From NCBI RefSeq assembly GCF_001890925.1, contig NZ_MLCB01000021.1, positions 1 through 60,479 on the forward strand: DNA of 60,479 nt, given 5' to 3'. The number at the start of each line of letters is the position of its first letter. Position 1 is the first letter of the stretch. This DNA comes from Planktotalea frisia. Lineage in GTDB: Bacteria; Pseudomonadota; Alphaproteobacteria; Rhodobacterales; Rhodobacteraceae. Below, piece after piece: positions 45,657 to 55,045 of the stretch. Under the pieces are notes generated by a model, which was not told the origin of the DNA, did no database searches, and worked only from the letters and a program-made list of their open reading frames with translations. A program made the translations under genes and the position numbers.

Positions 45657-46966
45657 GCGGCGGCGCGCTCCAGTGATGGGTAGCGCACGCCGAGCGTGAT
45701 GCCACGCGCGACGAAGGAAATCAGCAGCGCGACCCACAGACCGTGATTGCCGATCATCGGCATCAAGATAAGCAGCGCGATCACGTATATGACGGCAGAC
45801 AAAGCCATCATATTGCGCATGTCCGCGCTGCGCGTCGCACCGATGAATATGCCATCCAGCATCCAAGCAGCACATCCCACCAAAGGTGCAGCGATCATAT
45901 ATGGCAGATACGCGCGCGCTTCGATCCGAACATCAGGGGCGGTGGTCATCAAATCAATGATCCAAGGGCCAAAGAATGCAAACGCGCTGGCTGTAAGGAT
46001 CACACTTATCAAACCCCAAAAGCTCGTCATCAATGCTGCACGCCGCACACGCGCAACGCTGCGAGCGCCCAAGGCTTGGCCCACCAAAGTTTCCGCAGCA
46101 ATCGCAAAGCCATCCATTGCGTAAGCGGTGATTTCAAGGAACTGCAAAAGCACATGGTTCGCGGCAAGAGTTACATCACCAAAGCGCGCCCCAAGGAAAA
46201 CGAAACTCATAAAGATGCCTTGCAGCATGACAGAGCGAAGCAGGATATCACGGTTTACGCGGGCAAAGCGCACCATCTGCGCGCGCTCGAACACACGGGG
46301 CCAGTCCTTCCATGCGGGCGTGTTTAACGCATCGCGACACAGCCAAAGCCCCAGCAGCAAACCGCTCCATTCTGCGATAAGCGTGGCAATCGCGACACCC
46401 TCGACACCCCACTCAAGTCCCAGCACAAACCAAAGATCGAGCACAATGTTGAGCCCGTTCATCCAAAGCTGCACGATCAGAACCGAACGCGTCCGCCCTA
46501 GACCAATCATCCACCCCGTCAGCGCATAAATGCCAATTGCCGCAGGTGCGCCGTAGATACGGATGCCCATGTAACTGCGCGCCATCGTCTCGACCTCGGC
46601 ACTCGCAGGGGCAGTTTGTAAAGCGAGCCACATCAGCGGAAATTGCAACGCCACGATCATAAAGCCAGCGCACAGACCAATGATCATCGCGCGCGACAAT
46701 AACGCGGCGACTTCGCCCTTGCGCCCTGCCCCATGGGCTTGCGCGGTGAAGCCCGCGGTTCCCATGCGCAAGAACCCGAAGATCCAATAAATTGCCGTCA
46801 ACGCAATCGCGCCAATCCCGACAGCACCGATGGGCGCCGCGAGCCCCATTTGACCGACAACGCCTGTATCGACTGCGCCTAGAATGGGAACCGTCGCGTT
46901 CGAAAGCACAACAGGAAGTGCGACTGTCAGGACACGTCTATGAGTAAGTTGGAGCGTTTCGCTCAC
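45653..46966 (-). CDS. MATE-family efflux transporter (DinF-like)
   Basis: The 437-residue protein has about 12 membrane helices with the MATE opening [26 protein letters not shown], followed by a second-half repeat with [32 protein letters not shown] pumps expel organic cations or drugs in exchange for Na+ or H+, and the DinF branch fits best. Its start overlaps the end of the upstream thioesterase gene by 4 bases. Confidence 0.87.
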   Translation of the reverse strand: MSETLQLTHRRVLTVALPVVLSNATVPILGAVDTGVVGQMGLAAPIGAVGIGAIALTAIYWIFGFLRMGTAGFTAQAHGAGRKGEVAALLSRAMIIGLCAGFMIVALQFPLMWLALQTAPASAEVETMARSYMGIRIYGAPAAIGIYALTGWMIGLGRTRSVLIVQLWMNGLNIVLDLWFVLGLEWGVEGVAIATLIAEWSGLLLGLWLCRDALNTPAWKDWPRVFERAQMVRFARVNRDILLRSVMLQGIFMSFVFLGARFGDVTLAANHVLLQFLEITAYAMDGFAIAAETLVGQALGARSVARVRRAALMTSFWGLISVILTASAFAFFGPWIIDLMTTAPDVRIEARAYLPYMIAAPLVGCAAWMLDGIFIGATRSADMRNMMALSAVIYVIALLILMPMIGNHGLWVALLISFVARGITLGVRYPSLERAAA

Positions 46967-47475
46967 TCGCTCTCACGTCTCGGCATCAAAAAATGTGCAG
47001 CGCCATGGGCAAAGGGGCGATCATGATTGTCCTGCCACGCTTCGACTTGAACCGAGGCGTAGCGCCGACCGGACCGTGTCACGCGTGCACGTGCATATGC
47101 ATCACGCGGCAAGCCAGAGCGCATGTAATCAACGGTAAAATCAATCGTCTTGGGCAAACGCGGCAGCGTCCCTGCTTGCAGATCCTCAAGACTGATCGCG
47201 CCACTTTCAATGTCTTCCCACAAGAGCGACCAACTGAGTTCAATAATCGCACTCACCTCAAGGAACGCCGCCGTGACGCCGCCGTGAATGGCTGGCAGAA
47301 ACGGGTTGCCGATAAGTTTTTCATCGAACGGCAAAAGCGCTGTTAGCTCGTCACCGCGCCGATCAAATCGGATTCCTAAGAATTGAATATAGGGCACACC
47401 ACCGACCAAAGCACTCAAAGCTGCGTCTCGGCGTTTTTTGACGTCTTGGACCGGTTCAGGGTGTTTGCGCGCCAT
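46963..47475 (-). CDS. PaaI-type hotdog thioesterase
   Basis: From ATG at 47475 the protein is 170 residues. The hotdog core has AIHGGVTAAFLEVSAIIEL (general HGG motif with catalytic-region residues) and DFTVDYMRSGLPRDAYARARV. Such proteins hydrolyse acyl-CoAs, often phenylacetyl- or medium-chain-CoA. It sits one base after another PaaI-type gene and overlaps the MATE gene, so three genes are likely co-transcribed. The upstream open extension to 47676 is not protein-like. Confidence 0.83.
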   Translation of the reverse strand: MARKHPEPVQDVKKRRDAALSALVGGVPYIQFLGIRFDRRGDELTALLPFDEKLIGNPFLPAIHGGVTAAFLEVSAIIELSWSLLWEDIESGAISLEDLQAGTLPRLPKTIDFTVDYMRSGLPRDAYARARVTRSGRRYASVQVEAWQDNHDRPFAHGAAHFLMPRRESE

Positions 47476-47476
47476 C

Positions 47477-47899
47477 TTAGCGACCCTCCACAGTGAATGT
47501 GCCAGTGGCCATTGCGACGGGATTGTCGTCGTCTTCATCAAGCGCAACGGCACGCACGAACGCGACAGAGCGGGTGATGTGGTGACATTCCGCTTGCGTG
47601 CGAATGCTGTGTCCGGGCGTCGCTGGGCGCATATAATCAATGCGTAAATCAATCGTGGCTGTGCCCGCTGGCGCATCCGGATGGCTCATCACCGCGGCCC
47701 CACAACAGGTGTCCATTAACGCAGACACCGCGCCGCCATGGATAACCCCCGTCTTGGGGTCCCCCACCAGCTTTGGATCATAAGGCATAGAGATCTCTGC
47801 TTTACCGTCTCCAATCTGCGTCAACTCCATCCCAAGCGCGCCCGCGTGCGGAATCGCATTGATGAACTGTTTTGCAAATTGCGCTTTGCGCTCTGACAT
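47477..47899 (-). CDS. PaaI-type hotdog thioesterase
   Basis: The 140-residue protein is paralogous to the next gene. Residues TGVIHGGAVSALMDTCCGAAVM form the hotdog helix, with DLRIDYMRPATPGHSIRTQAE after it. GAGGAG lies 7 bases before the ATG at 47899. Two tandem hotdog proteins may form a heteromeric thioesterase or act on different acyl-CoAs. It is divergent from a MerR gene with a palindrome between them. Confidence 0.85.
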   Translation of the reverse strand: MSERKAQFAKQFINAIPHAGALGMELTQIGDGKAEISMPYDPKLVGDPKTGVIHGGAVSALMDTCCGAAVMSHPDAPAGTATIDLRIDYMRPATPGHSIRTQAECHHITRSVAFVRAVALDEDDDNPVAMATGTFTVEGR

Positions 47900-47984
47900 A
47901 TCCGGCTCCTCGCGGCTTGGCCCCTTTATGAGCGTCAATCGCACACAGGGGCAAGTCCAGTGGTTGCCCTTCGCGCGCAGCAGG

Positions 47985-47996
47985 CCTAACGTTAGG
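47985..47996. promoter_or_regulatory. 12-base palindrome CCTAACGTTAGG
   Basis: A perfect palindrome centred in the gap between the thioesterase genes and the first MerR gene, 17 bases before the MerR ATG. It is a candidate operator for control of one or both divergent units. Confidence 0.5.
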
Positions 47997-48012
47997 GTCA
48001 GGAGTGCTAAGA

Positions 48013-48381
48013 ATGTCCGAAGTCAGGCTCAGTTTTAAAGAAATGTGCGCGCGTTTTGATGTGACGCCGCGTACTTTACGCTATTATGAATATATAGAAC
48101 TGCTCGAGCCTGAACGTGAAGGGCGATCGCGGTTTTATAGTTCGCGCGAATGCGCGCGGATGACGCTGATTCTGCGTGGGCGCAAGTTTGGCATCAAACT
48201 TGAAGAAATTCGTCAGTGGCTAAAAATCTATGAAAATGAAGGCACTGACGCCCAGCGCACCGCATTTGTGGAAATGGCCGATCGCCAGTTGGTCGAGCTT
48301 GAAGACCAAGCGCTACAACTTGGAGACGCAATCAAAGAACTGCGCTCTCTACGTCAACAAACCTTGAACAAGCTGCAATAG
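48013..48381 (+). CDS. MerR-family transcriptional regulator, first of a pair
   Basis: The 122-residue protein has an N-terminal winged helix (SFKEMCARFDVTPRTLRYYEYIELL, with RSRFYSSRECARMTLILRGRKFG) and a C-terminal coiled-coil (about 78-120). It has no metal-binding Cys pattern. AGGAG lies 8 bases before the ATG at 48013; a GTG three codons earlier is too close to it. It resembles the second MerR gene 232 bases downstream (TPRTLRYYE and TPRTLRFYE). MerR proteins of this kind control acyl-CoA or branched-chain catabolism in Proteobacteria, in line with the following beta-oxidation genes. Confidence 0.87.
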   Translation: MSEVRLSFKEMCARFDVTPRTLRYYEYIELLEPEREGRSRFYSSRECARMTLILRGRKFGIKLEEIRQWLKIYENEGTDAQRTAFVEMADRQLVELEDQALQLGDAIKELRSLRQQTLNKLQ

Positions 48382-48498
48382 CTGGCCTTCAAAGCGCTTT
48401 TATAGTCCTTTAAATACAATTTTTAGGCGATTTTGACGCATTCTTACGGTTGTTCCCCGTTCTTTTCTAACCCATCTAGTGCATTACGCTGGTGTAAG

Positions 48499-48543
48499 TT
48501 ACGTAAACCTTTAATTGACGTAACGTACCTACTACGTAAACCT
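48499..48543. promoter_or_regulatory. Cluster of ACGTAA boxes upstream of the second MerR gene
   Basis: TTACGTAA at 48499-48506 is a perfect palindrome, and ACGTAAACCT occurs at 48501-48510 and again at 48534-48543, exactly 33 bases (about three helical turns) apart. A related ACGTAACGTACCT lies between (48518-48530). This resembles TTTACGT-type MerR (LiuR-like) sites. Autoregulation is a reasonable guess. Confidence 0.55.
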
Positions 48544-48613
48544 GAGCATTCATTGTAACGATGATTCTAACGCCCAGGTGATCACACATGAACGCCAGGA
48601 TGAGTGAGAGATT

Positions 48614-49021
48614 ATGCAACCGACTGAGACACAAATGACCATTCGTGAAATGTGCGACACTTTCGATGTGACGCCGCGCACTTTGCGTTTTTATGAGTCA
48701 AAAGAATTGCTGTTCCCCAAGCGGGACGGCCAGAAGCGCCTGTTCACCAAACGTGACCGTGCGCGCCTTAAGTTGATCCTGCGCGGCAAGCGCTTTGGGT
48801 TCAGCCTTGAGGAAATCCGCCAACTGCTCGACCTGTACCATGTGGGCGATCAGCAGCACACGCAAATGAACCGCACACTCGAAATCGCGCATGACCGTCT
48901 GAACGATCTAATCGGTCAACGCGACGAACTCGACAGTGCAATCGATGATTTGCGTGAGCAGATCAAATGGGGCGAGAAAATCGTCAGCTCCATGAACCAA
49001 GCACGAAAAGCGGCCGAATAA
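48614..49021 (+). CDS. MerR-family transcriptional regulator, second of a pair
   Basis: The 135-residue protein has the winged helix TIREMCDTFDVTPRTLRFYESKELL with KRLFTKRDRARLKLILRGKRFGFSLEEIRQLL, then a C-terminal coiled-coil. It is clearly related to the preceding MerR protein. It lies about 97 bases ahead of the first acyl-CoA dehydrogenase gene on the same strand and is the most likely regulator of that cluster. GAGTGAGAG serves as the ribosome-binding region. Confidence 0.88.
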   Translation: MQPTETQMTIREMCDTFDVTPRTLRFYESKELLFPKRDGQKRLFTKRDRARLKLILRGKRFGFSLEEIRQLLDLYHVGDQQHTQMNRTLEIAHDRLNDLIGQRDELDSAIDDLREQIKWGEKIVSSMNQARKAAE

Positions 49022-49118
49022 CACGGCCGTTTCTACACCTTGCTGTCAGACCCGTTTGAACAGCGACACCAGATAAGAAATACGAAACCACAGTTTTTGA
49101 CCTACTAGGGAGTGGCCC

Positions 49119-50900
49119 ATGCCTCGCTATACAGCCCCAACTAAAGATCTTCAGTTCATCATCCACGATGTTTTGAAAGCAACAGAGTCTGGAATCCCGG
49201 GCTACGACGAGTTGGAAGCAGACTTCACAGGCGCTGTCCTTGAAGAAGCGGGCAAGATTGCCTCTGATGTGCTTCAGCCACTGAACACAATCGGTGACAC
49301 CGAAGGGTGTACCTTAGAAAATGGCGTTGTGCGCACGCCAACAGGTTTCAAAGCAGCGTTTGAGCAAGTGAAAGAAGGCGGCTGGCCCGGTCTGGATATG
49401 CCAGAGCAGTATGGTGGCCAAAATATGCCAGCCATCATGGGCACAGCCGTGGGCGAATTGTTCTCTGCCTCCAACCAAGCGTTCACGATGTATCAGGGCC
49501 TGACCCATGGCGCAGCTTCCGCCATCTTGGCGCATGGAACAGACGCGCAGAAAGACAAATATCTGCCAAACATGGTGTCCTGTGAATGGACAGGCACGAT
49601 GAACCTGACAGAGCCACACTGCGGCACAGACCTCGGCCTGATGCGCACGAAAGCCGCGCCTCAGGAAGACGGCTCTTACAAGATTACAGGTCAAAAGATC
49701 TTCATCTCTTCGGGTGAGCACGACATGGCCGAGAACATCATCCATTTGGTTCTCGCCAAAATCGAGGGTGGCCCAGAGGGCATCAAAGGCGTGTCGCTCT
49801 TCATCGTGCCGAAGTTCAACGTGAACGACGATGGCTCCTTGGGTGCGCGCAATGGCGTCGCGGTTGGCTCTATCGAAGAAAAGATGGGCATCCATGGCAA
49901 CTCCACTTGTGTGATGAACTATGACGAAGCGACGGGCTACCTTTTGGGCGACGAGCACAAAGGCATGCGCGCGATGTTCACAATGATGAACGAAGCGCGT
50001 TTGGGTGTTGGCATGCAAGGTCTCGCGCAAGCGGACGCGGCCTATCAAAACGCGGTTGATTACGCGAAGGACCGTCTGCAAGGTCGCGCTGTTACAGGTA
50101 CCGAAAATCCCGAAGGCCCAGCTGATCCGTTGATCGTACACCCCGATATTCGCCGTTCTTTAATGGATCAGAAAAGCTTTACAGAGGGCGCGCGCGCGTT
50201 TCTTTTGTGGGGTGCGACAATGATCGATGACGCGCATCGTTCCGGAAACAAAGACGCCGATGGTCTCGTGTCCCTTTTGACGCCCGTAATTAAGGGCTTC
50301 TTGACCGATCAAGGTTACGACATGACTGTTAAAGCCCAGCAAGTCTACGGCGGTCACGGCTACATCGAAGAATGGGGCATGTCCCAATATACGCGCGATG
50401 CCCGCATTGCGATGATATATGAAGGCGCGAATGGCGTTCAAGCACTTGATCTCGTAGGCCGTAAATTGGCACAAGACGGCGGCAAGCATGTGATGGCTTT
50501 CTTCGATCTGGTAAAGACGTTCTGCAAAGACAACTCAGGTCAGGATGAAGCATATGATGCTGATTTTATTGAACCCCTGAAAGCTGCGTCCAAAGATCTT
50601 CAGGCTGCGGGCATGTATTTCATGCAAAACGGTATGAAAAACCCGAACCACGCGCTGGCTGGCTCGAATGATTTCATGCACATGTTTGGTCATGTTTGCC
50701 TTGGTCTGATGTGGGCGCGTATGGCCAAAGCGTCGCGCGAAGCTCTTGCGAGTGGCACATCCGACGTAGCGTTCCACGAGACGAAGCTGACGACGGGGCG
50801 TTATTATATGGCACGTCAACTGCCTGCGACGGCTTTGCATCTGACACGCATCCAAAGCGGTGCGGATACAGTGATGGCGCTGGACGCGGCTAACTTCTGA
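49119..50900 (+). CDS. Acyl-CoA dehydrogenase, long form
   Basis: The 593-residue flavoprotein removes two hydrogens from acyl-CoA. It has [69 protein letters not shown] and [38 protein letters not shown]. The Glu in IYEGANG corresponds to the MCAD-type catalytic base. A C-terminal extension of about 150 residues distinguishes this DmdC/long FadE-like type from the ordinary 380-residue type. It is the first gene of the beta-oxidation block. An AGGGAG precedes the ATG. Confidence 0.9.
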   Translation: MPRYTAPTKDLQFIIHDVLKATESGIPGYDELEADFTGAVLEEAGKIASDVLQPLNTIGDTEGCTLENGVVRTPTGFKAAFEQVKEGGWPGLDMPEQYGGQNMPAIMGTAVGELFSASNQAFTMYQGLTHGAASAILAHGTDAQKDKYLPNMVSCEWTGTMNLTEPHCGTDLGLMRTKAAPQEDGSYKITGQKIFISSGEHDMAENIIHLVLAKIEGGPEGIKGVSLFIVPKFNVNDDGSLGARNGVAVGSIEEKMGIHGNSTCVMNYDEATGYLLGDEHKGMRAMFTMMNEARLGVGMQGLAQADAAYQNAVDYAKDRLQGRAVTGTENPEGPADPLIVHPDIRRSLMDQKSFTEGARAFLLWGATMIDDAHRSGNKDADGLVSLLTPVIKGFLTDQGYDMTVKAQQVYGGHGYIEEWGMSQYTRDARIAMIYEGANGVQALDLVGRKLAQDGGKHVMAFFDLVKTFCKDNSGQDEAYDADFIEPLKAASKDLQAAGMYFMQNGMKNPNHALAGSNDFMHMFGHVCLGLMWARMAKASREALASGTSDVAFHETKLTTGRYYMARQLPATALHLTRIQSGADTVMALDAANF

Positions 50901-50948
50901 TAAGGGAGGGTGCGTGAAGAACCACGCACCTTACGAAAAGGACACGCT

Positions 50949-51161
50949 TTGCCAAAACGGTTTCGCCTCACTCGTCGTTTTCCGGTCTCTATGACAGAGG
51001 ACGGCTATCGCCGCCTAAAACGGTTTTCGAGCGAAGCAGGACTGGACGACGGAGAAGCGCTGTCTTTTCTATTTGAAAACTTCGACAGCGTCACAGATGC
51101 CGAAAACCTGCCGCACCGGTTGCGGTTGTTCAACGCAGACCTAGACGCGCGCAAACGGTAA
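50949..51161 (+). CDS. Small conserved basic protein
   Basis: A 70-residue protein ([42 protein letters not shown]) from a TTG at 50949 with AAAGGA upstream; a GTG at 50910 gives a longer, less natural N-terminus. The opening basic strand followed by helices hints at a ribbon-helix-helix-like fold, but this is not shown. It lies between two acyl-CoA dehydrogenase genes and is probably co-transcribed with them. Its function is unknown. Confidence 0.65.
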   Translation: MPKRFRLTRRFPVSMTEDGYRRLKRFSSEAGLDDGEALSFLFENFDSVTDAENLPHRLRLFNADLDARKR

Positions 51162-51174
51162 TGGGGAGATTACT

Positions 51175-52314
51175 ATGAGCCATTGGATGACGGACGAGCA
51201 CAAGATGCTCGCAGAGATGACATCGAACTTCATCAACACCGAATGGGCCCCCAAGTACGGCAAATGGCGCAAACAGGGCCAGATGGACATCGAGACCTGG
51301 AAAGAAGCTGGCGATCTTGGCTTGCTCTGCCCTTCTATTCCCGAAGAATACGGCGGTCTCGGCGGCGATTTTGGCCACGAAGCGGTGATCCTCAAAGAGG
51401 CATCCCGCGCCAATCTGGCGAGTTGGGGCCACGGCATCCACTCTGGCATCGTTGCGCATTACATTCTGCAATGCGGCACCGAAGAGCAAAAGAAACGCCT
51501 ATTGCCAAAGATGATCTCCGGCGAATTGGTCGGCGCATTGGCGATGACCGAGCCCTCTGGCGGCTCTGACGTACAAGCGATCAAGACCCGCGCGATCAAA
51601 GAGGGCAACTCGTATCGTCTCACGGGTCAAAAGACTTTTATCACCAACGGCCAGCACGCCAACTTGATCGTGGTTGCTGCGAAGACAGACCCTTCCGAAG
51701 GCTCTAAAGGCACATCTTTGGTAATCGTCGAAACAGAGGGCGCTGAAGGATTCGCGCGCGGTCGCAATCTCGACAAAATCGGTGCGCATGCGGCGGACAC
51801 ATCTGAACTATTTTTTGACAATGTAGAGATTGCGCCAGAAAACATCCTCGGCGGCGAGGAGAACCAAGGCTTTTATCAGATGATGCAGCAGCTCCCACAA
51901 GAGCGCTTGATCATCGGCTGTGGTGCCGTTGGTGCCATGGAAGGCGCCGTCGAACGCACGATTGAGTATTGCAAAGAACGTCAGGCTTTTGGCGGTCCAA
52001 TTATGCAGTTCCAGAACACGCGATTCAAGTTAGCGGAATGCCAAACCAAAACAGCCGTCGCGCGTGCATTCTTGGATGAATGCATCGCGGAACACCTCAA
52101 AGGCGAACTCACTGTCGAAAAAGCTGCAATGGCAAAATACTGGCTAACCGACACGCAAGGCGAAGTTCTTGATGAATGCTTACAGCTTCATGGTGGCTAC
52201 GGTTTCATGCAGGAATATGCCGTCGCTGAGATGTGGACTGATGCCCGCGTACAGCGGATTTACGGTGGAACCAACGAGATCATGAAAGAGTTGATCGCTC
52301 GTAGTTTTAAGTAA
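51175..52314 (+). CDS. Acyl-CoA dehydrogenase, long-chain/isovaleryl-like
   Basis: The 379-residue enzyme has [20 protein letters not shown] near residue 119, [55 protein letters not shown] and [15 protein letters not shown], ending [17 protein letters not shown]. The usual MCAD-type Glu is a Gly here (IYGGTNE). A Glu in [12 protein letters not shown], on helix G, occupies the position of the catalytic base in long-chain and isovaleryl-CoA dehydrogenases. It follows the small basic protein gene by 13 bases. Confidence 0.9.
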   Translation: MSHWMTDEHKMLAEMTSNFINTEWAPKYGKWRKQGQMDIETWKEAGDLGLLCPSIPEEYGGLGGDFGHEAVILKEASRANLASWGHGIHSGIVAHYILQCGTEEQKKRLLPKMISGELVGALAMTEPSGGSDVQAIKTRAIKEGNSYRLTGQKTFITNGQHANLIVVAAKTDPSEGSKGTSLVIVETEGAEGFARGRNLDKIGAHAADTSELFFDNVEIAPENILGGEENQGFYQMMQQLPQERLIIGCGAVGAMEGAVERTIEYCKERQAFGGPIMQFQNTRFKLAECQTKTAVARAFLDECIAEHLKGELTVEKAAMAKYWLTDTQGEVLDECLQLHGGYGFMQEYAVAEMWTDARVQRIYGGTNEIMKELIARSFK

Positions 52315-52347
52315 GTAATAGCGCGTCTTGATCTCGACCGCCTGGGA

Positions 52348-52370
52348 GAAGTTTATTTTGAAAGATGAAG
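52348..52370 (-). repeat. Copy 5 of the 23-base intergenic box (inverted)
   Basis: Read on the minus strand: CTTCATCTTTC, A, AAATAAACTTC. It is the only copy on the minus strand and faces away from copy 6. No clear hairpin follows it. Confidence 0.8.
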
Positions 52371-52523
52371 CGATGATAGTTCACCCCATCACCCGCCTCG
52401 CAGTCTCGCTAGGCGGCACCTGCGCAGGGCGATGGGGCTTCACCTTTCACAAGGCTCAACTCTCCAGTCTGCCATGCCGCACCAAAGCTAACGCGTTAAC
52501 CTTAATGGGGCGTAAACGACCCC
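52371..52523. other. Segment bracketed by two inverted 23-base boxes
   Basis: About 150 bases between the two inverted boxes, in the 288-base gap between the second acyl-CoA dehydrogenase and the GST gene. A plus-strand frame (52328-52537, ending FHKAQLSSLPCRTKANALTLMG) crosses it, but it contains the boxes themselves and is probably not a gene. I see no transposase or flanking duplication. The bracketing could be two independent insertions. Confidence 0.4.
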
Positions 52524-52546
52524 CTTCATCTTTCTAAATAAACTTC
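52524..52546 (+). repeat. Copy 6 of the 23-base intergenic box
   Basis: CTTCATCTTTC, T, AAATAAACTTC, followed within 10 bases by a CTGGGGGT hairpin, the same layout as copy 3. Confidence 0.85.
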
Positions 52547-52554
52547 ACGGGGGT

Positions 52555-52575
52555 CTGGGGGTGTGAAACCCCCAG
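52555..52575 (+). terminator. Hairpin after copy 6
   Basis: CTGGGGGT, loop GTGAA, ACCCCCAG. It is nearly the same stem as that after copy 3 (CTGGGGGC). No T-run follows, and the GST gene starts 28 bases later. Confidence 0.5.
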
Positions 52576-52602
52576 TCTGCTCTCTCAAAAAGGATCATAC
52601 GT

Positions 52603-53247
52603 ATGACATTGAAGCTCTATTGTTTTGGCGAAAGCGGTAACGCTTACAAAGCCGCGCTGACTTTGGAATTATCAGGTCTGGCGTGGGAGGCTGTCTACGT
52701 TGATTTCTTTGGTGGCGAAGCACGTTCGGACGCTTTCAAATCCAACGTCAACGCGATGGGCGAGGTTCCAGCGCTCGTTGACACGGATCACGACTACACC
52801 ATCACGCAGTCCGGCGCGATCCAAGACTACGTCGTTCATCTCAGCCAAAAGCTTACAGGATCTACTCCTGAAGAACGCCGCGAAGTCTTGCGTTGGGTGC
52901 TCTGGGACAATCACAAGCTAAGCTCGGTCGCAGGCCCAACCCGATTCTTGATGAATTTCCTGCCAGAAGACAAACGCCCCAAAGAAGTCATCGCCTTTCA
53001 CCAAGGACGTCTCAAAGCAGCTTACGCTGTGCTCAATGACCACCTTGCGGACAAAAACTGGATCGTCGGCAACGCAATCACGGTCGCGGACATCTCATGC
53101 TGCGGCTACTTGTTTTACCCAGAACCCTTCGGTTTCGACCGCGCGGACTGGCCCCATATCGATGCTTGGCTCACACGGATCGAGCAGACACCAGGCTGGA
53201 AACACCCATATGATTTAATGCCCGGCAGCCCTGCTGACCGCGCTTAG
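52603..53247 (+). CDS. Glutathione S-transferase-family protein
   Basis: The 214-residue protein has a thioredoxin-like N-terminal domain (LKLYCFGESGNAYKAALTLELSGL, with MGEVPALVDTDHDYTITQSGAIQDYV carrying the conserved cis-Pro and Ser) and an all-helical C-terminal domain (WIVGNAITVADISCCGYLF, with the N-capping Asp). Ser rather than Tyr near the start (GESGNAYK) suggests a beta or zeta/YfcG-like class. It stands among beta-oxidation genes and may remove reactive enals. Confidence 0.83.
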   Translation: MTLKLYCFGESGNAYKAALTLELSGLAWEAVYVDFFGGEARSDAFKSNVNAMGEVPALVDTDHDYTITQSGAIQDYVVHLSQKLTGSTPEERREVLRWVLWDNHKLSSVAGPTRFLMNFLPEDKRPKEVIAFHQGRLKAAYAVLNDHLADKNWIVGNAITVADISCCGYLFYPEPFGFDRADWPHIDAWLTRIEQTPGWKHPYDLMPGSPADRA

Positions 53248-53251
53248 AAAC

Positions 53252-53470
53252 ATGTGGGGTTGGCTGCAAAAGCTCTTTTTCGGCGGTCGTTTTGGGCGAA
53301 AGCATCAGATCACAAAACGCCTCACCATTTGGGACGTCGAGGAAACCCAGAACGTAGCCTTAAGAATTAAAAGTGGCGGCAATAATGCCTTCATCAAATT
53401 AGACCGAACAGAACTCAGACAGCTGCGTGACGCCGCTGACGCAATACTTGCTCAAAACAGGAGCCTATAA
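53252..53470 (+). CDS. Small protein of unknown function
   Basis: The 72-residue product (MWGWLQKLFFGGRFGRKHQI and, at the end, LRQLRDAADAILAQNRSL) has an amphipathic N-terminus and a helical C-terminus. It ends exactly where fadA begins and starts 4 bases after the GST gene, so it is part of the cluster transcript. The function is unknown, and no domain was recognised. Confidence 0.65.
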   Translation: MWGWLQKLFFGGRFGRKHQITKRLTIWDVEETQNVALRIKSGGNNAFIKLDRTELRQLRDAADAILAQNRSL

Positions 53471-54682
53471 ATGACCGAAGCTTATATCTATGACGCGTTG
53501 CGCACACCGCGCGGCAAGGGCCGCAAAGACGGCGCTTTGCATGAAGTCACATCGCTGCGCCTTTCTGCGCAAACGTTAAACGCAGTTAAAGAGCGCAACA
53601 ATCTGATCGGCCACGCCGTCGAAGATGTGATCTGGGGCAACGTCACGCAAGTGATGGAGCAAGGCGGCTGTCTTGCGCGTTCTGCCGTGCTCGCCTCCGA
53701 TCTCGATGAACGCATCCCGGGTCTCGCGATCAACCGTTTTTGCGCGTCCGGCATGGAAGCCGTTAACCTCGCCGCGAACCAAGTCAAAGGCGGCGCAGGC
53801 GACGGCTATATCGCAGGCGGCGTAGAGATGATGGGCCGTGTTGCAATGGGCAGCGACGGTGCTGCAATTGCAGTCGATCCAAGCATCGCGATGGATCAGT
53901 ACTTTGTACCGCAAGGTATCTCTGCCGACATTATCGCAACAGAATATGGTTTCACACGCGACGAAGCAGACGCGCTCGCGGTTGAATCCCAGCGCCGCGC
54001 CAAGGTTGCTTGGGACGAAGGCCGTTTTAGCAAGGCTGTGATCGGCATCAACGATCAAAACGGCATTCCGATTCTTGAGCATGACGAATACATGCGTCCA
54101 CAGACGGACATGCAAAGCCTTGGCTCGCTCAATCCTGCGTTCCAAGCGATGGGCGAAGTCATGCCCGGTTTCGACAAGATCGCGCTGATGAAATACCCAC
54201 ATCTTGAGCGGATCAATCACATCCACCACGCAGGTAACTCGTCCGGTATCGTAGACGGTGCAGCAGCTGTTTTGATCGGTAACAAAGAGTTCGGCATTCG
54301 TCATGGCCTTAAGCCACGCGCAAAAATCCGTGCGACGGCGAAGATTGGCACAGACCCGACGATCATGCTCACAGGCCCTGTTCCTGTGACCGAGAAGATC
54401 CTCGCGGACAACGGCATGAGCATCTCTGATATCGATCTTTTTGAGGTGAACGAAGCCTTCGCCTCTGTCGTTATGCGATTTATGCAGGCGTTCAATGTGG
54501 ATCACGACAAGGTCAACGTGAACGGCGGTTCTATCGCGATGGGTCACCCATTGGGTGCGACGGGCGCGATCATCATCGGCACGCTTTTGGACGAGCTAGA
54601 GCGCACAGGCAAAGGCGTTGGCCTTGCCACGCTTTGCATCGCGTCCGGCATGGGCGCTGCCACGATCATCGAGCGAGTGTAA
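53471..54682 (+). CDS. fadA: Acetyl-CoA C-acetyltransferase (3-ketoacyl-CoA thiolase)
   Basis: The thiolytic step of beta-oxidation. The 403-residue protein has the nucleophilic Cys in INRFCASGMEAVNLAA near residue 92, NHIHHAGNSSGIVDGAAAVL, EVNEAFASVVM, NVNGGSIAMGHPLGATGA (His of the GHP motif) and the final Cys in LCIASGMGAA, a complete thiolase site. Together with the fadB gene 360 bases on, it makes up the beta-oxidation complex. It is translated immediately after the small upstream ORF. Confidence 0.93.
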   Translation: MTEAYIYDALRTPRGKGRKDGALHEVTSLRLSAQTLNAVKERNNLIGHAVEDVIWGNVTQVMEQGGCLARSAVLASDLDERIPGLAINRFCASGMEAVNLAANQVKGGAGDGYIAGGVEMMGRVAMGSDGAAIAVDPSIAMDQYFVPQGISADIIATEYGFTRDEADALAVESQRRAKVAWDEGRFSKAVIGINDQNGIPILEHDEYMRPQTDMQSLGSLNPAFQAMGEVMPGFDKIALMKYPHLERINHIHHAGNSSGIVDGAAAVLIGNKEFGIRHGLKPRAKIRATAKIGTDPTIMLTGPVPVTEKILADNGMSISDIDLFEVNEAFASVVMRFMQAFNVDHDKVNVNGGSIAMGHPLGATGAIIIGTLLDELERTGKGVGLATLCIASGMGAATIIERV

Positions 54683-54691
54683 CACAAGCAG

Positions 54692-55045
54692 ATGGATCAA
54701 AACCGCCCCATAGGAGATGCACATCCTTTTGTAGCGATCAAAGCTCTTGCAGTTGCGAGCGGTTTTGATGTGCTCGAAATAGTGAACATCTATGAAGGCG
54801 AGTTGATCCGGCTCTACACATCCAGCCACGATATCGTGTTTCGGCTTGAGGGTGATCCCGGCTCTGCCATGGATCGTCAACGCTTTGACTACCACAAACA
54901 TGTGACCCTCAAAGCCGCGGACCCTGCCGAAATGCTAGACCAAATCAAAAGCGAAATTGCCTCGACCGCTTCGCAGAAAAAGAAACCCTTTGCCGCCAAG
55001 AGCGCGCCAATGAGCAGCCCTTCGCGTATCAGGAGAGATACATGA
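54692..55045 (+). CDS. Small protein between fadA and fadB
   Basis: The 117-residue protein has an alpha/beta region (AIKALAVASGFDVLEIVNIYEGELIRLYTSSHDIVFRLEGD) and a Lys/Ser/Pro-rich C-terminal tail. Its TGA overlaps the fadB ATG (ATGA), so translation is coupled. I recognise no domain. A role tied to the FadA/FadB complex is possible from position alone. Confidence 0.65.
   Translation: MDQNRPIGDAHPFVAIKALAVASGFDVLEIVNIYEGELIRLYTSSHDIVFRLEGDPGSAMDRQRFDYHKHVTLKAADPAEMLDQIKSEIASTASQKKKPFAAKSAPMSSPSRIRRDT

Noticed and set aside
52328-52537. A 69-codon gene between the second acyl-CoA dehydrogenase and GST genes
   Set aside because: The frame is built partly from the two 23-base boxes, has no ribosome-binding site, and shows no protein-like composition.
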